A stretch of DNA of 64,000 nucleotides from Sediminicola luteus (GTDB taxonomy: Bacteria; Bacteroidota; Bacteroidia; Flavobacteriales; Flavobacteriaceae): NCBI RefSeq assembly GCF_002514735.1, contig NZ_NBWU01000001.1, positions 992,001-1,056,000 of the forward strand, read 5' to 3'. The number at the start of each line of letters is the position of its first letter. The first letter of the stretch is position 1. Shown piece after piece: positions 53,873 to 62,013 of the stretch. The position numbers were made by a program, and so were the translations under genes. Under the pieces are notes generated by a model. That model was not told the DNA's origin. It made no database searches and worked only from the letters and a program-made list of their open reading frames with translations.

Positions 53873-56800
53873 ATGCGAAATCTGGTATTGATCCTATTTT
53901 CGGTAGTGTCCGGTCTGTATGCTCAAGAACCCAAAAGTCTGCTTTGGGAGGTTTCCGGTAATGGACTGGAAAAGCCATCTTATGTCTATGGTACTATGCA
54001 TGTGAGCCGAAAAATCGCTTTTCGGTTAGACGATGTCTTCTATACCGCACTACAAACATCAGAGGCGGTGGCCTTGGAGAGCGACCCGGCCACTTGGCTC
54101 GATTTTCAGGATGAGGATTATTTCGACCTTATGGGTATGCGAGCAGCCGACCATCAAGGGTTCTATATCTATCCGTTTGTTATGGAGAACCCCAAAAAGG
54201 AGAACTTGGCCCAAGTGCTTTCCTTTGAAGATCAGTTGTTGAATGGGTTGTTGTACAGAACCAGTCCTTTTAGCCAAGATTTTGAGGAAGAGACCTATCT
54301 GGATATGTTTTTATACCAAGCCGGTAAAAAACTGGGCAAAGATGTGGTCGCGCTGGAAGATTTGGAAGAGTCTCGCGCCCTGGTCGGGCGGGCCGCCCTG
54401 AACGCTATGCGCGATAAACCGGCCGAATGGCTTCAAAAACGGTTACAGCAGCAAAGCCTTCCGAACCTGATGCAAGAGGCCTATAGAAACCGTGACCTGG
54501 CCTTACTCGATTCCTTGGACCAGGGCATGTATTCCAATTACTATTTAGAGCATATGCTATATGCCCGGAATAGGAACATGTTGGAACGCCTGGTGCCCCT
54601 AATGCATTCCCGATCGGTCTTTACCGGTGTAGGGGCCGCACATTTGCCCGGGGAAAAGGGAATTTTGGAACTGCTCCGGCAACAAGGCTATACCGTAAAA
54701 CCCTTAGTCTCTAGACGAACCTCAAAGGGGACCAATGCCAAAGATGCCTTGGAAAAAGCTCATATACCCCCGGTTTTGACCGAAAGAAGGCCCGACGATG
54801 GCTTTTTTAGCCTAAAACTGCCCAACAAGCTCTACCCCATAAACGAGGGTTTGGGTACCACCTACGTTTCGCCCGATTTGGCCAATGGTAGCTATATGCT
54901 AATCCACCGTATGCCTACCCACCATTTTATAAAACAGGAATCGGTATTGACGCTGGCCGACATCGACGCCCTGCTCTTTGAGAATATACCCGGAACCATT
55001 CTTGATAAAACCCAAATTGAAAAAGACGGTTATCCCGGTATTGATATTAAAAATCGCTTAAAAAATGGCAAACACCAGCGCTACCAATTGTTTGTGACCC
55101 CCTTGGAAGTATTGGTGTTTAAAATGGGGGCCGACGGCGGCTATGTATCCCAGGCCTCCGATACGGTTTTTAATAGTTTGCGCTTTAGGCCCGAGACCGA
55201 TTTACCTGCCAAAATACAATCCCCCTATAAAGATTACCACTTCCAAATTCCGGGAAACTACCGTTTTACCAACCAATTACGCAAGGGAACCCGGCAGATG
55301 GAAGCTTATGATACCGATTCGTATTTTTTTATGCAGAAAGCCAGTTTGGCCGATATGGGGTATCTGGAATCGGATACTTTTGAATTAAAGCAGATCATAA
55401 AACGGTTTACTTCCGATCTGGGCCTAAAACCAAAATGGGGCAAGGCCTCTGCAAGGCGACTTCGTTCATTGTCCGATTGGCACCAAGATACCAGTAAAAA
55501 AATGCATTTGGAGACCCGTATTTTAGGGCCCGATTACTATTTGATTGGTTGTGTGACCCCAAGCGCAGAAAAGGCTGATGCCTATTTTGATTCTTTTCGG
55601 ATAAACCTTCCGGAAGAACAGCACCCCTATAAGGTCATCAAAGACACCAGTATGTTGTTCAGCACCAATACTACGGTACCGGCCAAGGTCTTTGTTATGG
55701 ATGCCAACCATACCAAAAACAAAAAATCCTATATGCCTTTCCATAAAAAGGCGACCTATACCAACGCTAATAATGAAGCAGTGCAGGTAAAGGTTATAAA
55801 ATCGCATGATCTGTACGGCTTGCCCAGTCTCGATTCGGTTTGGGCCAGACGTAAGGCCAAATACCGTAAATCGGGTTTTATTTTAGGGCCGGATTCGGTG
55901 CGGGTCGATACTACGGCCGGTTTGGCTTATTTCGATATTCAATTGCGCGATACCGCTACCCAAAGAACCTTGTGGGTACGCAATAGCCTAAGGGCCGGAT
56001 TGCTGCACGAATTGCGGGCCGTTCGGGACCAAGAAGCCGGTCCCAGTACCTTTGTCCGCAACTTTTTCGAACATTTTAAACCGCTCGACACCTTGGTAGG
56101 CAGCCCGGTATTAGGCGATAAGGTGCCCCTGTTTTTTTATGCCTTGCGGGCCAAGGACAGTTTGGCCTTAACAGGATACAAATCGGTATATTTTGATAAA
56201 CGCCATATCGATAGCCTTACCCATTACATTTCGAACTATGAATGGGCGGCCGCACAACAGCCCATACAATCCGATCTGATCCATAAGCTCATCCAAATCA
56301 ATGACCCAAGGGTGCGGCCTTTTCTTTGGCAACTCTATAGCCAAGCCTATGGTAATTCAGATGCCCAAATTCAAATTCTACAAGCCCTGACCAAAAAAGC
56401 CGATGAAAAGTCGGTTGCGGATCTGTTGACCCTATTGGAAACGGATTTGCCCTTACCCAATTCAGAACAAGAGATAACCTCAATTTTTGCTCCCTTCTTT
56501 GATAAACCCGAGTTGGCTTCGGCCTTGTTTCCGGAATTGTTGGGTTATAGTGGTGTACCGGAATACAAAGCTCCGATAATCTCGTTATTGGCCACCTATT
56601 ACAGGGCTGAGGCTTTAAAACCCAAAGTGTATAAAAGGTATAGGAATGCCTTAATAAACGATGCCCAATTGCTACTGAAACGCGTGTTGGCCGCTGAAAA
56701 ATCGGAACACGCCCATTTTACGTACCACAAAAAAGAACGCAATCGCTTGGCCGGCTTGTTAAGCGACTATATGGTACTGTTACAACCATTTTCCTCCGAT

Positions 56801-57349
56801 AAAAAAGTACAACGGTTTATGGAAAAGGTCCCCCGATCCCAAACCCCAAAGGTACAGGTACAGTATGTGCTTAACCAGGCCATTTTAAATGGGGATACCA
56901 AACCCGCATTGGTCAATGATTTGGCAAAAGACCCCGAATCGCGGGTATTATTATATGAAGGGCTGCAGAAAGCGGGAAAATTATCTTGGTTTCCTAAAAC
57001 CTATGCCAAGCGGGCTGAACTGGTGGCGAGTACGCTAATTCGGAATCAAGATAATCCGGAAATAAAACTGGAGTTCGTTAAAAAACAATCCCTAACCCGG
57101 AAAGGGGTGGCCTATGTAGCCTACTTTTTTAAGGAGACCGGGAAAAAGGGCCGGATTAAAATTCATGTATTGGCCTATACCGCCAACGACAAGCTATCGG
57201 AACCTTCGTATAACAATGGCGGATTTGAACTGGAAAATACCGAGAATGAAACCGATGGTTTGCGTTTGGTGTTGGAAGAGTTTGAATTGGCCGAACGAAA
57301 AAGAGCTATGGTCTACCGGCCCAATGCCTATTATTTTGGGGTTTGGTAA
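53873..57349 (+). CDS. Giant TraB/GumN family protein, secreted
   Basis: An 1158-residue secreted protein (signal MRNLVLILFSVVSGLYA). The N-terminal 280 residues form a TraB/GumN domain, with the two metal-site motifs YGTMHV (39-44) and TGVGAAHLPG (near 250). TraB/GumN/TIKI proteins are putative metalloproteases. The rest is about 870 residues without a recognised domain: beta-rich blocks with SYMLIHRMPTHHF and FNSLRFRPETDLP, then an alpha-helical repeat-like region (about 790-1050) before a final beta domain. This is several times the usual length. DUF1460 follows after 48 bases, probably co-transcribed. Confidence 0.82.
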   Translation: MRNLVLILFSVVSGLYAQEPKSLLWEVSGNGLEKPSYVYGTMHVSRKIAFRLDDVFYTALQTSEAVALESDPATWLDFQDEDYFDLMGMRAADHQGFYIYPFVMENPKKENLAQVLSFEDQLLNGLLYRTSPFSQDFEEETYLDMFLYQAGKKLGKDVVALEDLEESRALVGRAALNAMRDKPAEWLQKRLQQQSLPNLMQEAYRNRDLALLDSLDQGMYSNYYLEHMLYARNRNMLERLVPLMHSRSVFTGVGAAHLPGEKGILELLRQQGYTVKPLVSRRTSKGTNAKDALEKAHIPPVLTERRPDDGFFSLKLPNKLYPINEGLGTTYVSPDLANGSYMLIHRMPTHHFIKQESVLTLADIDALLFENIPGTILDKTQIEKDGYPGIDIKNRLKNGKHQRYQLFVTPLEVLVFKMGADGGYVSQASDTVFNSLRFRPETDLPAKIQSPYKDYHFQIPGNYRFTNQLRKGTRQMEAYDTDSYFFMQKASLADMGYLESDTFELKQIIKRFTSDLGLKPKWGKASARRLRSLSDWHQDTSKKMHLETRILGPDYYLIGCVTPSAEKADAYFDSFRINLPEEQHPYKVIKDTSMLFSTNTTVPAKVFVMDANHTKNKKSYMPFHKKATYTNANNEAVQVKVIKSHDLYGLPSLDSVWARRKAKYRKSGFILGPDSVRVDTTAGLAYFDIQLRDTATQRTLWVRNSLRAGLLHELRAVRDQEAGPSTFVRNFFEHFKPLDTLVGSPVLGDKVPLFFYALRAKDSLALTGYKSVYFDKRHIDSLTHYISNYEWAAAQQPIQSDLIHKLIQINDPRVRPFLWQLYSQAYGNSDAQIQILQALTKKADEKSVADLLTLLETDLPLPNSEQEITSIFAPFFDKPELASALFPELLGYSGVPEYKAPIISLLATYYRAEALKPKVYKRYRNALINDAQLLLKRVLAAEKSEHAHFTYHKKERNRLAGLLSDYMVLLQPFSSDKKVQRFMEKVPRSQTPKVQVQYVLNQAILNGDTKPALVNDLAKDPESRVLLYEGLQKAGKLSWFPKTYAKRAELVASTLIRNQDNPEIKLEFVKKQSLTRKGVAYVAYFFKETGKKGRIKIHVLAYTANDKLSEPSYNNGGFELENTENETDGLRLVLEEFELAERKRAMVYRPNAYYFGVW

Positions 57350-57397
57350 TCATCTTTGCTTGGTTTTCCTTTACTTTAACCTAGAAACACCTTTAGC

Positions 57398-58243
57398 ATG
57401 TACCGATACCTTCTTATCGTCTTTTGCCTTTTACAATTTTCGCCCGGTTCGGCCCAGCAGATCAGCTGCTCCCCGGCCGATAAAAAGGCGGCTTTAACCA
57501 AAATAGAAGCGTTAAATCAGGCCAATCTAGCCCAAATGGACATGGGAGACCTTATGGAGTTTATCGGGAAAAGCTTTTTACAAACCCCATATGTGGCCCA
57601 AACCCTAGAGGTTGGTGATACCGAATCTTTGGTGGTAAACCTACATGGCTTGGACTGTACCACCTATGTTGAAAATGTGTTGGCCCTGGCCTGTATGGTC
57701 CAGGAAGGGAAAACCAGTTTTGAAGATTTTTTGGACAATCTTGAAACCATTCGGTATTATAACGGCAAACTTAATGGCTATGGCTCTAGGCTACATTATT
57801 TTACGGCCTGGATCGCCAACAACCAATCGAAAGGTTTGGTGACCGATATTACGGCCCAGTTGGGTGGGGAACGCTTGGAAAAGGAAATCGACTTTATGGG
57901 TACCCACCGTAAAAGTTATCCTTTTTTGCAGGATGATAAAAACTACCAAGATATCTTGGCTATGGAAGCCCGTATGAAGCAACATCAGCTTTGGGTGCTG
58001 CCCCAAAACAAAATCAAGGCTGTTGAAGATAAGATCCACCCCGGCGATATACTGGCCTTGGCGACTTCCATAAAAGGTTTGGATGTAACCCACACCGGAT
58101 TGGCCACCAAGGTGAATGGCCGCTTGCATTTATTACATGCCTCGTCTAAAAATAAAGAAGTCGAGGTCAGCGAAAAACCCCTGGTCGATTACCTTAAAGG
58201 TATTAAAAGCAATATCGGGATTATTGTGGTAAGACCGCAGTGA
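57398..58243 (+). CDS. DUF1460 family cysteine amidase-like protein
   Basis: A 281-residue exported protein (signal up to GSAQ, near residue 20) of the DUF1460 (N-acetylmuramoyl-L-alanine amidase-like) family, an NlpC/P60-related fold. The catalytic Cys lies in HGLDCTTYVENVLALA, a His in DVTHTGLATKVNGRLHLLHA, and YNGKLNGYGSRLHYFTAWI is a family stretch. Characterised relatives cleave cell-wall muropeptide or N-acyl bonds in the periplasm. Follows the TraB-like gene and probably shares its transcript. Confidence 0.88.
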   Translation: MYRYLLIVFCLLQFSPGSAQQISCSPADKKAALTKIEALNQANLAQMDMGDLMEFIGKSFLQTPYVAQTLEVGDTESLVVNLHGLDCTTYVENVLALACMVQEGKTSFEDFLDNLETIRYYNGKLNGYGSRLHYFTAWIANNQSKGLVTDITAQLGGERLEKEIDFMGTHRKSYPFLQDDKNYQDILAMEARMKQHQLWVLPQNKIKAVEDKIHPGDILALATSIKGLDVTHTGLATKVNGRLHLLHASSKNKEVEVSEKPLVDYLKGIKSNIGIIVVRPQ

Positions 58244-58265
58244 TGGATTTTCTATGGTTTATTGC

Positions 58266-58373
58266 CTATTGATTATTGTCTAAAGAATCCTTTAGAACCC
58301 AATATTCATAGCTGTAAAACCCAACCCCTATAATCAAAGCCCACTGCCTTACTTTATTTCTGCTCTTTCTCAT
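58266..58373 (-). CDS. 35-aa microprotein overlapping the 59-aa gene
   Basis: Unrecognised. It reads MRKSRNKVRQWALIIGVGFY and ends YEYWVLKDSLDNNQ; the basic start followed by a short hydrophobic stretch suggests membrane association. Its ATG lies 20 bases inside the 3' end of the 59-aa gene in another frame, the arrangement expected for translational coupling. Being so short it could be chance. Confidence 0.4.
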   Translation of the reverse strand: MRKSRNKVRQWALIIGVGFYSYEYWVLKDSLDNNQ

Positions 58374-58533
58374 TTTTAAAAATTCCCCAAGCCGATGCCA
58401 CGATTAAGATTAGAGCAGCAAGAAAAAACCAAGTGCTTTTTGATTGCCAACTAAAAGTTGAAAAATCAAAATTGAGCACATGCAAGAGCATAGCCAGAAT
58501 AATCAAAACAGAAGACAGATTTCGTTTTACCAT
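58354..58533 (-). CDS. 59-aa two-helix membrane protein
   Basis: Unrecognised small protein with two hydrophobic helices (LSSVLIILAMLLHVL at 6-20 and STWFFLAALILIVASAWGIF at 33-52), a basic start (MVKRNL) and a charged tail (KNEKEQK). It lies between the AraC regulator gene and DUF1460 on the minus strand, 71 bases after the regulator's stop. The membrane pattern argues for a real gene. Confidence 0.62.
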   Translation of the reverse strand: MVKRNLSSVLIILAMLLHVLNFDFSTFSWQSKSTWFFLAALILIVASAWGIFKNEKEQK

Positions 58534-58604
58534 ATTAACAAGAGTTCGATTTTAAAAAACAAATACGTTGTTCCCTTTTGTTGGAGAAAGCTAACGGGAA
58601 AGGC

Positions 58605-59495
58605 CTAATTCCCGCCGGCCAAAGACATTAAATACTTCTTAGGTGTAGTACCGAATTTCTTTTTAAAGGCCGCGATAAAATGACTGGCCGTACTATAACC
58701 CACTTTTAAGCCTACCTCGTTAACATTGTGTTGTCCGGAAGCCAACAGTTTTCGGGCGAATTCCATCTTATAGTCGAATAGAAAGCCGTAGACCGGTTCG
58801 CCATAAATCTGTTTAAAGCCTTCTTTTAGTTTTTTTAAGGGCAAGCCGATCTCCGTGGCCAATTCGTTCAAAGTGGGGGGCTCGGCCATACGTTCGATCA
58901 TAATCTCTTTGGCCTTACGTATACGCTGTACGTTGTCTTCGTTGATCAAAAACGGACATTGCTCTACATCTACATCATTGCCTTTGTTAAAATACAGGGC
59001 CATCAATTCAAAAATCTTCCCGCGGATATATAACTCCTTTACCGATGGATGCATATTAAAATGGAAAATCTGGCTTAAAATAATGGCCATAGGCGGACTC
59101 ACCGGTTCTTGGGCATAGTGTTTCTGTAATTTGTTACCATCGGCCAAGAAAGGGATAAAGCTGGCCTCATGCGAAAAGAGGGTATGAAACTTACGCAGGC
59201 TCATAACTACTGAAATCAACCAAGACTGGGGTTGCAGTTGCAGGTTTAAGGGTAAATCAGTTTGGGTATTGTACAATAACAGCGATTGTTCTTCCGATAC
59301 TTCGAGTGCATAATTCCCTTGGTTGAACAAAAACTTCCCGCTGCCTTTTAAACAAAAATGGAACTGGATAAAACTACTATCAATTTCCCGCTCTACATGC
59401 AACACCTCATCACTATCGTTTTGAATCTTAAGCACATAGGAGTCTTCCCGTAGATATACGATATCAAAGGAACCTGTGGCGATATTTTTGTCCAT
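58605..59495 (-). CDS. AraC-family transcription regulator divergent from hemA
   Basis: A 296-residue regulator. The C-terminal 100 residues carry the double helix-turn-helix (PTLNELATEIGLPLKKLKEG, then VNEVGLKVGYSTASHFIAAF and KKFGTTPKKYL). The N-terminal 190 residues are a beta-rich sensing domain (FHFCLKGSGKFLFNQGNYAL). An AraC gene divergent from hemA is, from memory, common in flavobacteria, so control of the hem operon is likely. The 299-bp intergenic region contains a two-part palindrome (59597-59654) suited to bind it. Confidence 0.9.
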   Translation of the reverse strand: MDKNIATGSFDIVYLREDSYVLKIQNDSDEVLHVEREIDSSFIQFHFCLKGSGKFLFNQGNYALEVSEEQSLLLYNTQTDLPLNLQLQPQSWLISVVMSLRKFHTLFSHEASFIPFLADGNKLQKHYAQEPVSPPMAIILSQIFHFNMHPSVKELYIRGKIFELMALYFNKGNDVDVEQCPFLINEDNVQRIRKAKEIMIERMAEPPTLNELATEIGLPLKKLKEGFKQIYGEPVYGFLFDYKMEFARKLLASGQHNVNEVGLKVGYSTASHFIAAFKKKFGTTPKKYLMSLAGGN

Positions 59496-59596
59496 ACTAT
59501 CTGATTTTAACTTCCATTGAATTTATTTAGAACCCCTCTAAATAACCAAGGTAAAATGCCGTTTACCCCTCAAAAATAGCTGATTTCAACGATATT

Positions 59597-59654
59597 ATAA
59601 CGCCAGAAGTCTAATTTTCCCCGGTATCGTCATAATTAGAACCGCTGGCGTTAT
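59597..59654. promoter_or_regulatory. Two-part palindrome between AraC gene and hemA
   Basis: Outer arms ATAACGCCAG (59597-59606) and CTGGCGTTAT (59645-59654) are exact inverse copies. Inner arms TCTAATT (59610-59616) and AATTAGA (59634-59640) are also exact. The centre is 17 bases. The right end is 21 bases before the hemA -7 motif, overlapping the -33 region. It may be an operator for the AraC protein or, as RNA, a stable hairpin. Confidence 0.7.
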
Positions 59655-59674
59655 TTTTAGGTCTTATGTCCTAT

Positions 59675-59682
59675 TATTTTTG
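59675..59682 (+). promoter_or_regulatory. Candidate -7 element for hemA
   Basis: TATTTTTG fits TAnnTTTG and lies 113 bases before the hemA start, leaving a leader of about 100 bases. No clear -33 motif, but the palindrome's right arm lies at the -33 position. Confidence 0.45.
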
Positions 59683-59794
59683 TGCGGACGTTTTCATCTG
59701 GGCCTGTTTATAGGTATTTTAAAGGCTTAGATGTAATCCGCTTAAAAAACTTATGTCGCCATAGCCATATCTTTTTGGGCGTATTTCATAGCAA

Positions 59795-61051
59795 ATGAAG
59801 GGTTACCATATATCCAGACATAATTCATTTTATACTATTGGCCTGAATTACAAAAAGGCCGATGCCGAGATTCGGGGGCAGTTCAGTCTATCCGAAACGG
59901 CCATAGATGCCTTGTTGACCGAGGCCCATCGTATGGGTATCGATGGCTTGTTGGTAACTTCGACCTGTAACCGTACCGAGTTACACGGTTTTGCCCAGCA
60001 TCCGTTCCAGTTGATTAAATTGCTCTGCGCCCATTCCAATGGTAGTGTAGAAGATTTCCAGGAAGTCGCTTATGTGTACAAAAACAACGATGCCATCAAT
60101 CATTTGTTCCGTGTGGGTACCGGACTCGATAGTCAGATTTTAGGTGATTTCGAAATCATTAGTCAGCTAAAACAGTCTTTTACCCGTTCCAAAAAACACG
60201 GCTTGGCCAATCCGTTTTTAGAGCGTTTGGTGAATTCGGTGATCCAGGCCAGTAAGCGTATTAAAAATGAGACCGAGATTTCCTCTGGGGCCACCTCGGT
60301 AAGTTTTGCCTCGGTACAATACATTTTGAAGAATGTAGATGCCGTGGCCGAAAAGGATATCCTCTTGTTCGGTACCGGAAAGATCGGCCGAAACACTTGT
60401 GAAAACCTGATAAAGCATACCAAGAATCCGAATATCACCTTGATTAACCGTACCAAGGAAAAAGCAGAAAAGGTGGCCGGAAAGTTCAATCTTTCCGTTA
60501 AGGATTATGGCGACCTGCAAAGCGAAATCCGTAATTCAGATATATTGGTCGTGGCCACAGGGGCCCAACAGCCTACGGTTTCCAAAGCCATTCTACATCC
60601 CAAAAAGCCTTTACTGATTTTGGATCTATCCATTCCTAAAAACGTATCGGACGATGTGGCCGAATTAGAGGGGGTTACCTTGGTACATATGGATCAATTG
60701 TCTAAAATGACCGATGAGACCCTGGCCCGTCGCAAGTCGTTTATCCCACAGGCCGAAGCCATCAATGCCGAGATCATAGCCGAATTTACCCAGTGGTTAG
60801 AAACCCGGAAATTCGCCCCGGTAATCAAGGCACTAAAACAAAAATTGACCACCCTAAAGGCCGAGGAACTGGACTTTCAGTCGAAAAAACTGAACGATTT
60901 CAACGAACACCAGGCCGAGGTTATCTCGAACCGTTTGATACAAAAGATAACCACCCAATTCGCCAACCACCTCAAGGGCAACGGAAACGATGCCGACGCC
61001 AGTTTGGAACTTATCCAGCAGGTTTTCCAGTTAGAAATAGAAAAACGATGA
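59795..61051 (+). CDS. hemA: Glutamyl-tRNA reductase HemA
   Basis: A 418-residue enzyme making glutamate-1-semialdehyde from Glu-tRNA, the first step of the C5 heme pathway. Features are the catalytic Cys58 in VTSTCNRTELHG, FRVGTGLDSQILGDFEI, then the NADPH domain with LLFGTGKIGRNT and NITLINRTKEKAEKVAGKF, and a C-terminal dimerisation helix. It overlaps hemC by four bases (ATGA). First gene of hemA-C-D-E. Confidence 0.97.
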   Translation: MKGYHISRHNSFYTIGLNYKKADAEIRGQFSLSETAIDALLTEAHRMGIDGLLVTSTCNRTELHGFAQHPFQLIKLLCAHSNGSVEDFQEVAYVYKNNDAINHLFRVGTGLDSQILGDFEIISQLKQSFTRSKKHGLANPFLERLVNSVIQASKRIKNETEISSGATSVSFASVQYILKNVDAVAEKDILLFGTGKIGRNTCENLIKHTKNPNITLINRTKEKAEKVAGKFNLSVKDYGDLQSEIRNSDILVVATGAQQPTVSKAILHPKKPLLILDLSIPKNVSDDVAELEGVTLVHMDQLSKMTDETLARRKSFIPQAEAINAEIIAEFTQWLETRKFAPVIKALKQKLTTLKAEELDFQSKKLNDFNEHQAEVISNRLIQKITTQFANHLKGNGNDADASLELIQQVFQLEIEKR

Positions 61052-61962
61052 GCAAGACCATACGCATAGGCACCCGCGACAGCGAGTTGGCCTTATGGCA
61101 AGCACATACCGTTCAAGGCCGTTTACAGGCCTTGGGCTATGCTACCGAATTGATGCCCGTAAAATCGCAAGGCGATATTATTCTCGATAAACCCCTTTAT
61201 GAACTGGGTATTACCGGGATTTTCACCAAGACCCTCGATATTGCCATGATCCAAGGGCAAATCGATATCGCTGTACATTCCATGAAAGACGTACCCACAG
61301 CCTTGCCAAAAGGCATTATACAGGGTGCTGTTCTGGAGCGGGCCCGTACGGCCGATATTTTAGTGCACAAAGGCTTAGGGTTTTTAAACGGAGACGGTAC
61401 CATTGCCACCGGAAGTCTAAGGCGAAAGGCCCAATGGTTGCACCGTTACCCTGGCCATAAGGTTGAAGACTTACGTGGCAATGTGAACACCCGTATGCGT
61501 AAATTGGAGGAAAACGATTGGAACGGAGCCATTTTCGCCGCTGCCGGTCTAGAGCGTATCGATCTACTCCCAGAAAATTACGAGACCTTGGATTGGATGG
61601 TTCCTGCACCCGCGCAAGGGGCCATGGTAGTGGCCGTAAATGAAGCCGACGGCTATGCCAGAAAAGCGGTGGCACAACTGAACCATAGCGATACGGAAAT
61701 CTGTACCCAGATCGAACGCGAATTCTTGAGGGAATTGGAAGGAGGTTGTACCGCACCCATTGGCGCTTTGGCCACGGTTAATGGAGATCAGATCCATTTT
61801 ACCGGGGTACTCTTTTCCTTGGATGGCACCCAAAAAGTGGGAATCGAAAAGCAAATTAAACACCACGAAGCCACTGGATTTGGAAAGGCCTGTGCTCAAG
61901 AAGTATTGACCCAAGGGGGTAAAGCCCTTATGACGGAGATTAAAAAGACCTTGAATACTTAA
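61048..61962 (+). CDS. hemC: Hydroxymethylbilane synthase HemC
   Basis: A 304-residue enzyme polymerising four porphobilinogens. The dipyrromethane-binding Cys234 is in LEGGCTAPIGAL. Arginine-rich substrate motifs TGSLRRKAQ and DLRGNVNTR, and GAGLER-like AAAGLERIDLL are present. The start is the ATG overlapping the hemA stop; an in-frame extension back into hemA to 60793 is non-homologous and rejected. Only eight bases separate its stop from the inserted repeat R4. Confidence 0.97.
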   Translation: MSKTIRIGTRDSELALWQAHTVQGRLQALGYATELMPVKSQGDIILDKPLYELGITGIFTKTLDIAMIQGQIDIAVHSMKDVPTALPKGIIQGAVLERARTADILVHKGLGFLNGDGTIATGSLRRKAQWLHRYPGHKVEDLRGNVNTRMRKLEENDWNGAIFAAAGLERIDLLPENYETLDWMVPAPAQGAMVVAVNEADGYARKAVAQLNHSDTEICTQIEREFLRELEGGCTAPIGALATVNGDQIHFTGVLFSLDGTQKVGIEKQIKHHEATGFGKACAQEVLTQGGKALMTEIKKTLNT

Positions 61963-61970
61963 TATTTCCG

Positions 61971-62008
61971 CTCCCCTCTCCCTGTGGGAGAGGGGCCGGG
62001 GGTGAGGG
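61971..62008 (-). repeat. GC-rich palindromic repeat, copy R4 (left border of the DUF559 unit)
   Basis: Reads CTCCCCTCTCCC, a short loop, GGGAGAGGGGCC, then GGGGGTGAGGG; its reverse complement is almost identical to R2. It faces R5 across the DUF559 coding region. Confidence 0.9.
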
Positions 62009-62013
62009 CAAGC

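Noticed and set aside
60793-61047. In-frame upstream extension of hemC inside hemA
   Set aside because: It reads hemA in another frame and has no HemC similarity; the ATGA overlap start at 61048 fits the family N-terminus.
61984-62013. GTG start for the DUF559-HemD fusion inside repeat R4
   Set aside because: The residues GEGPGVRAS are translated repeat; the ATG at 62014 matches the natural DUF559 start.
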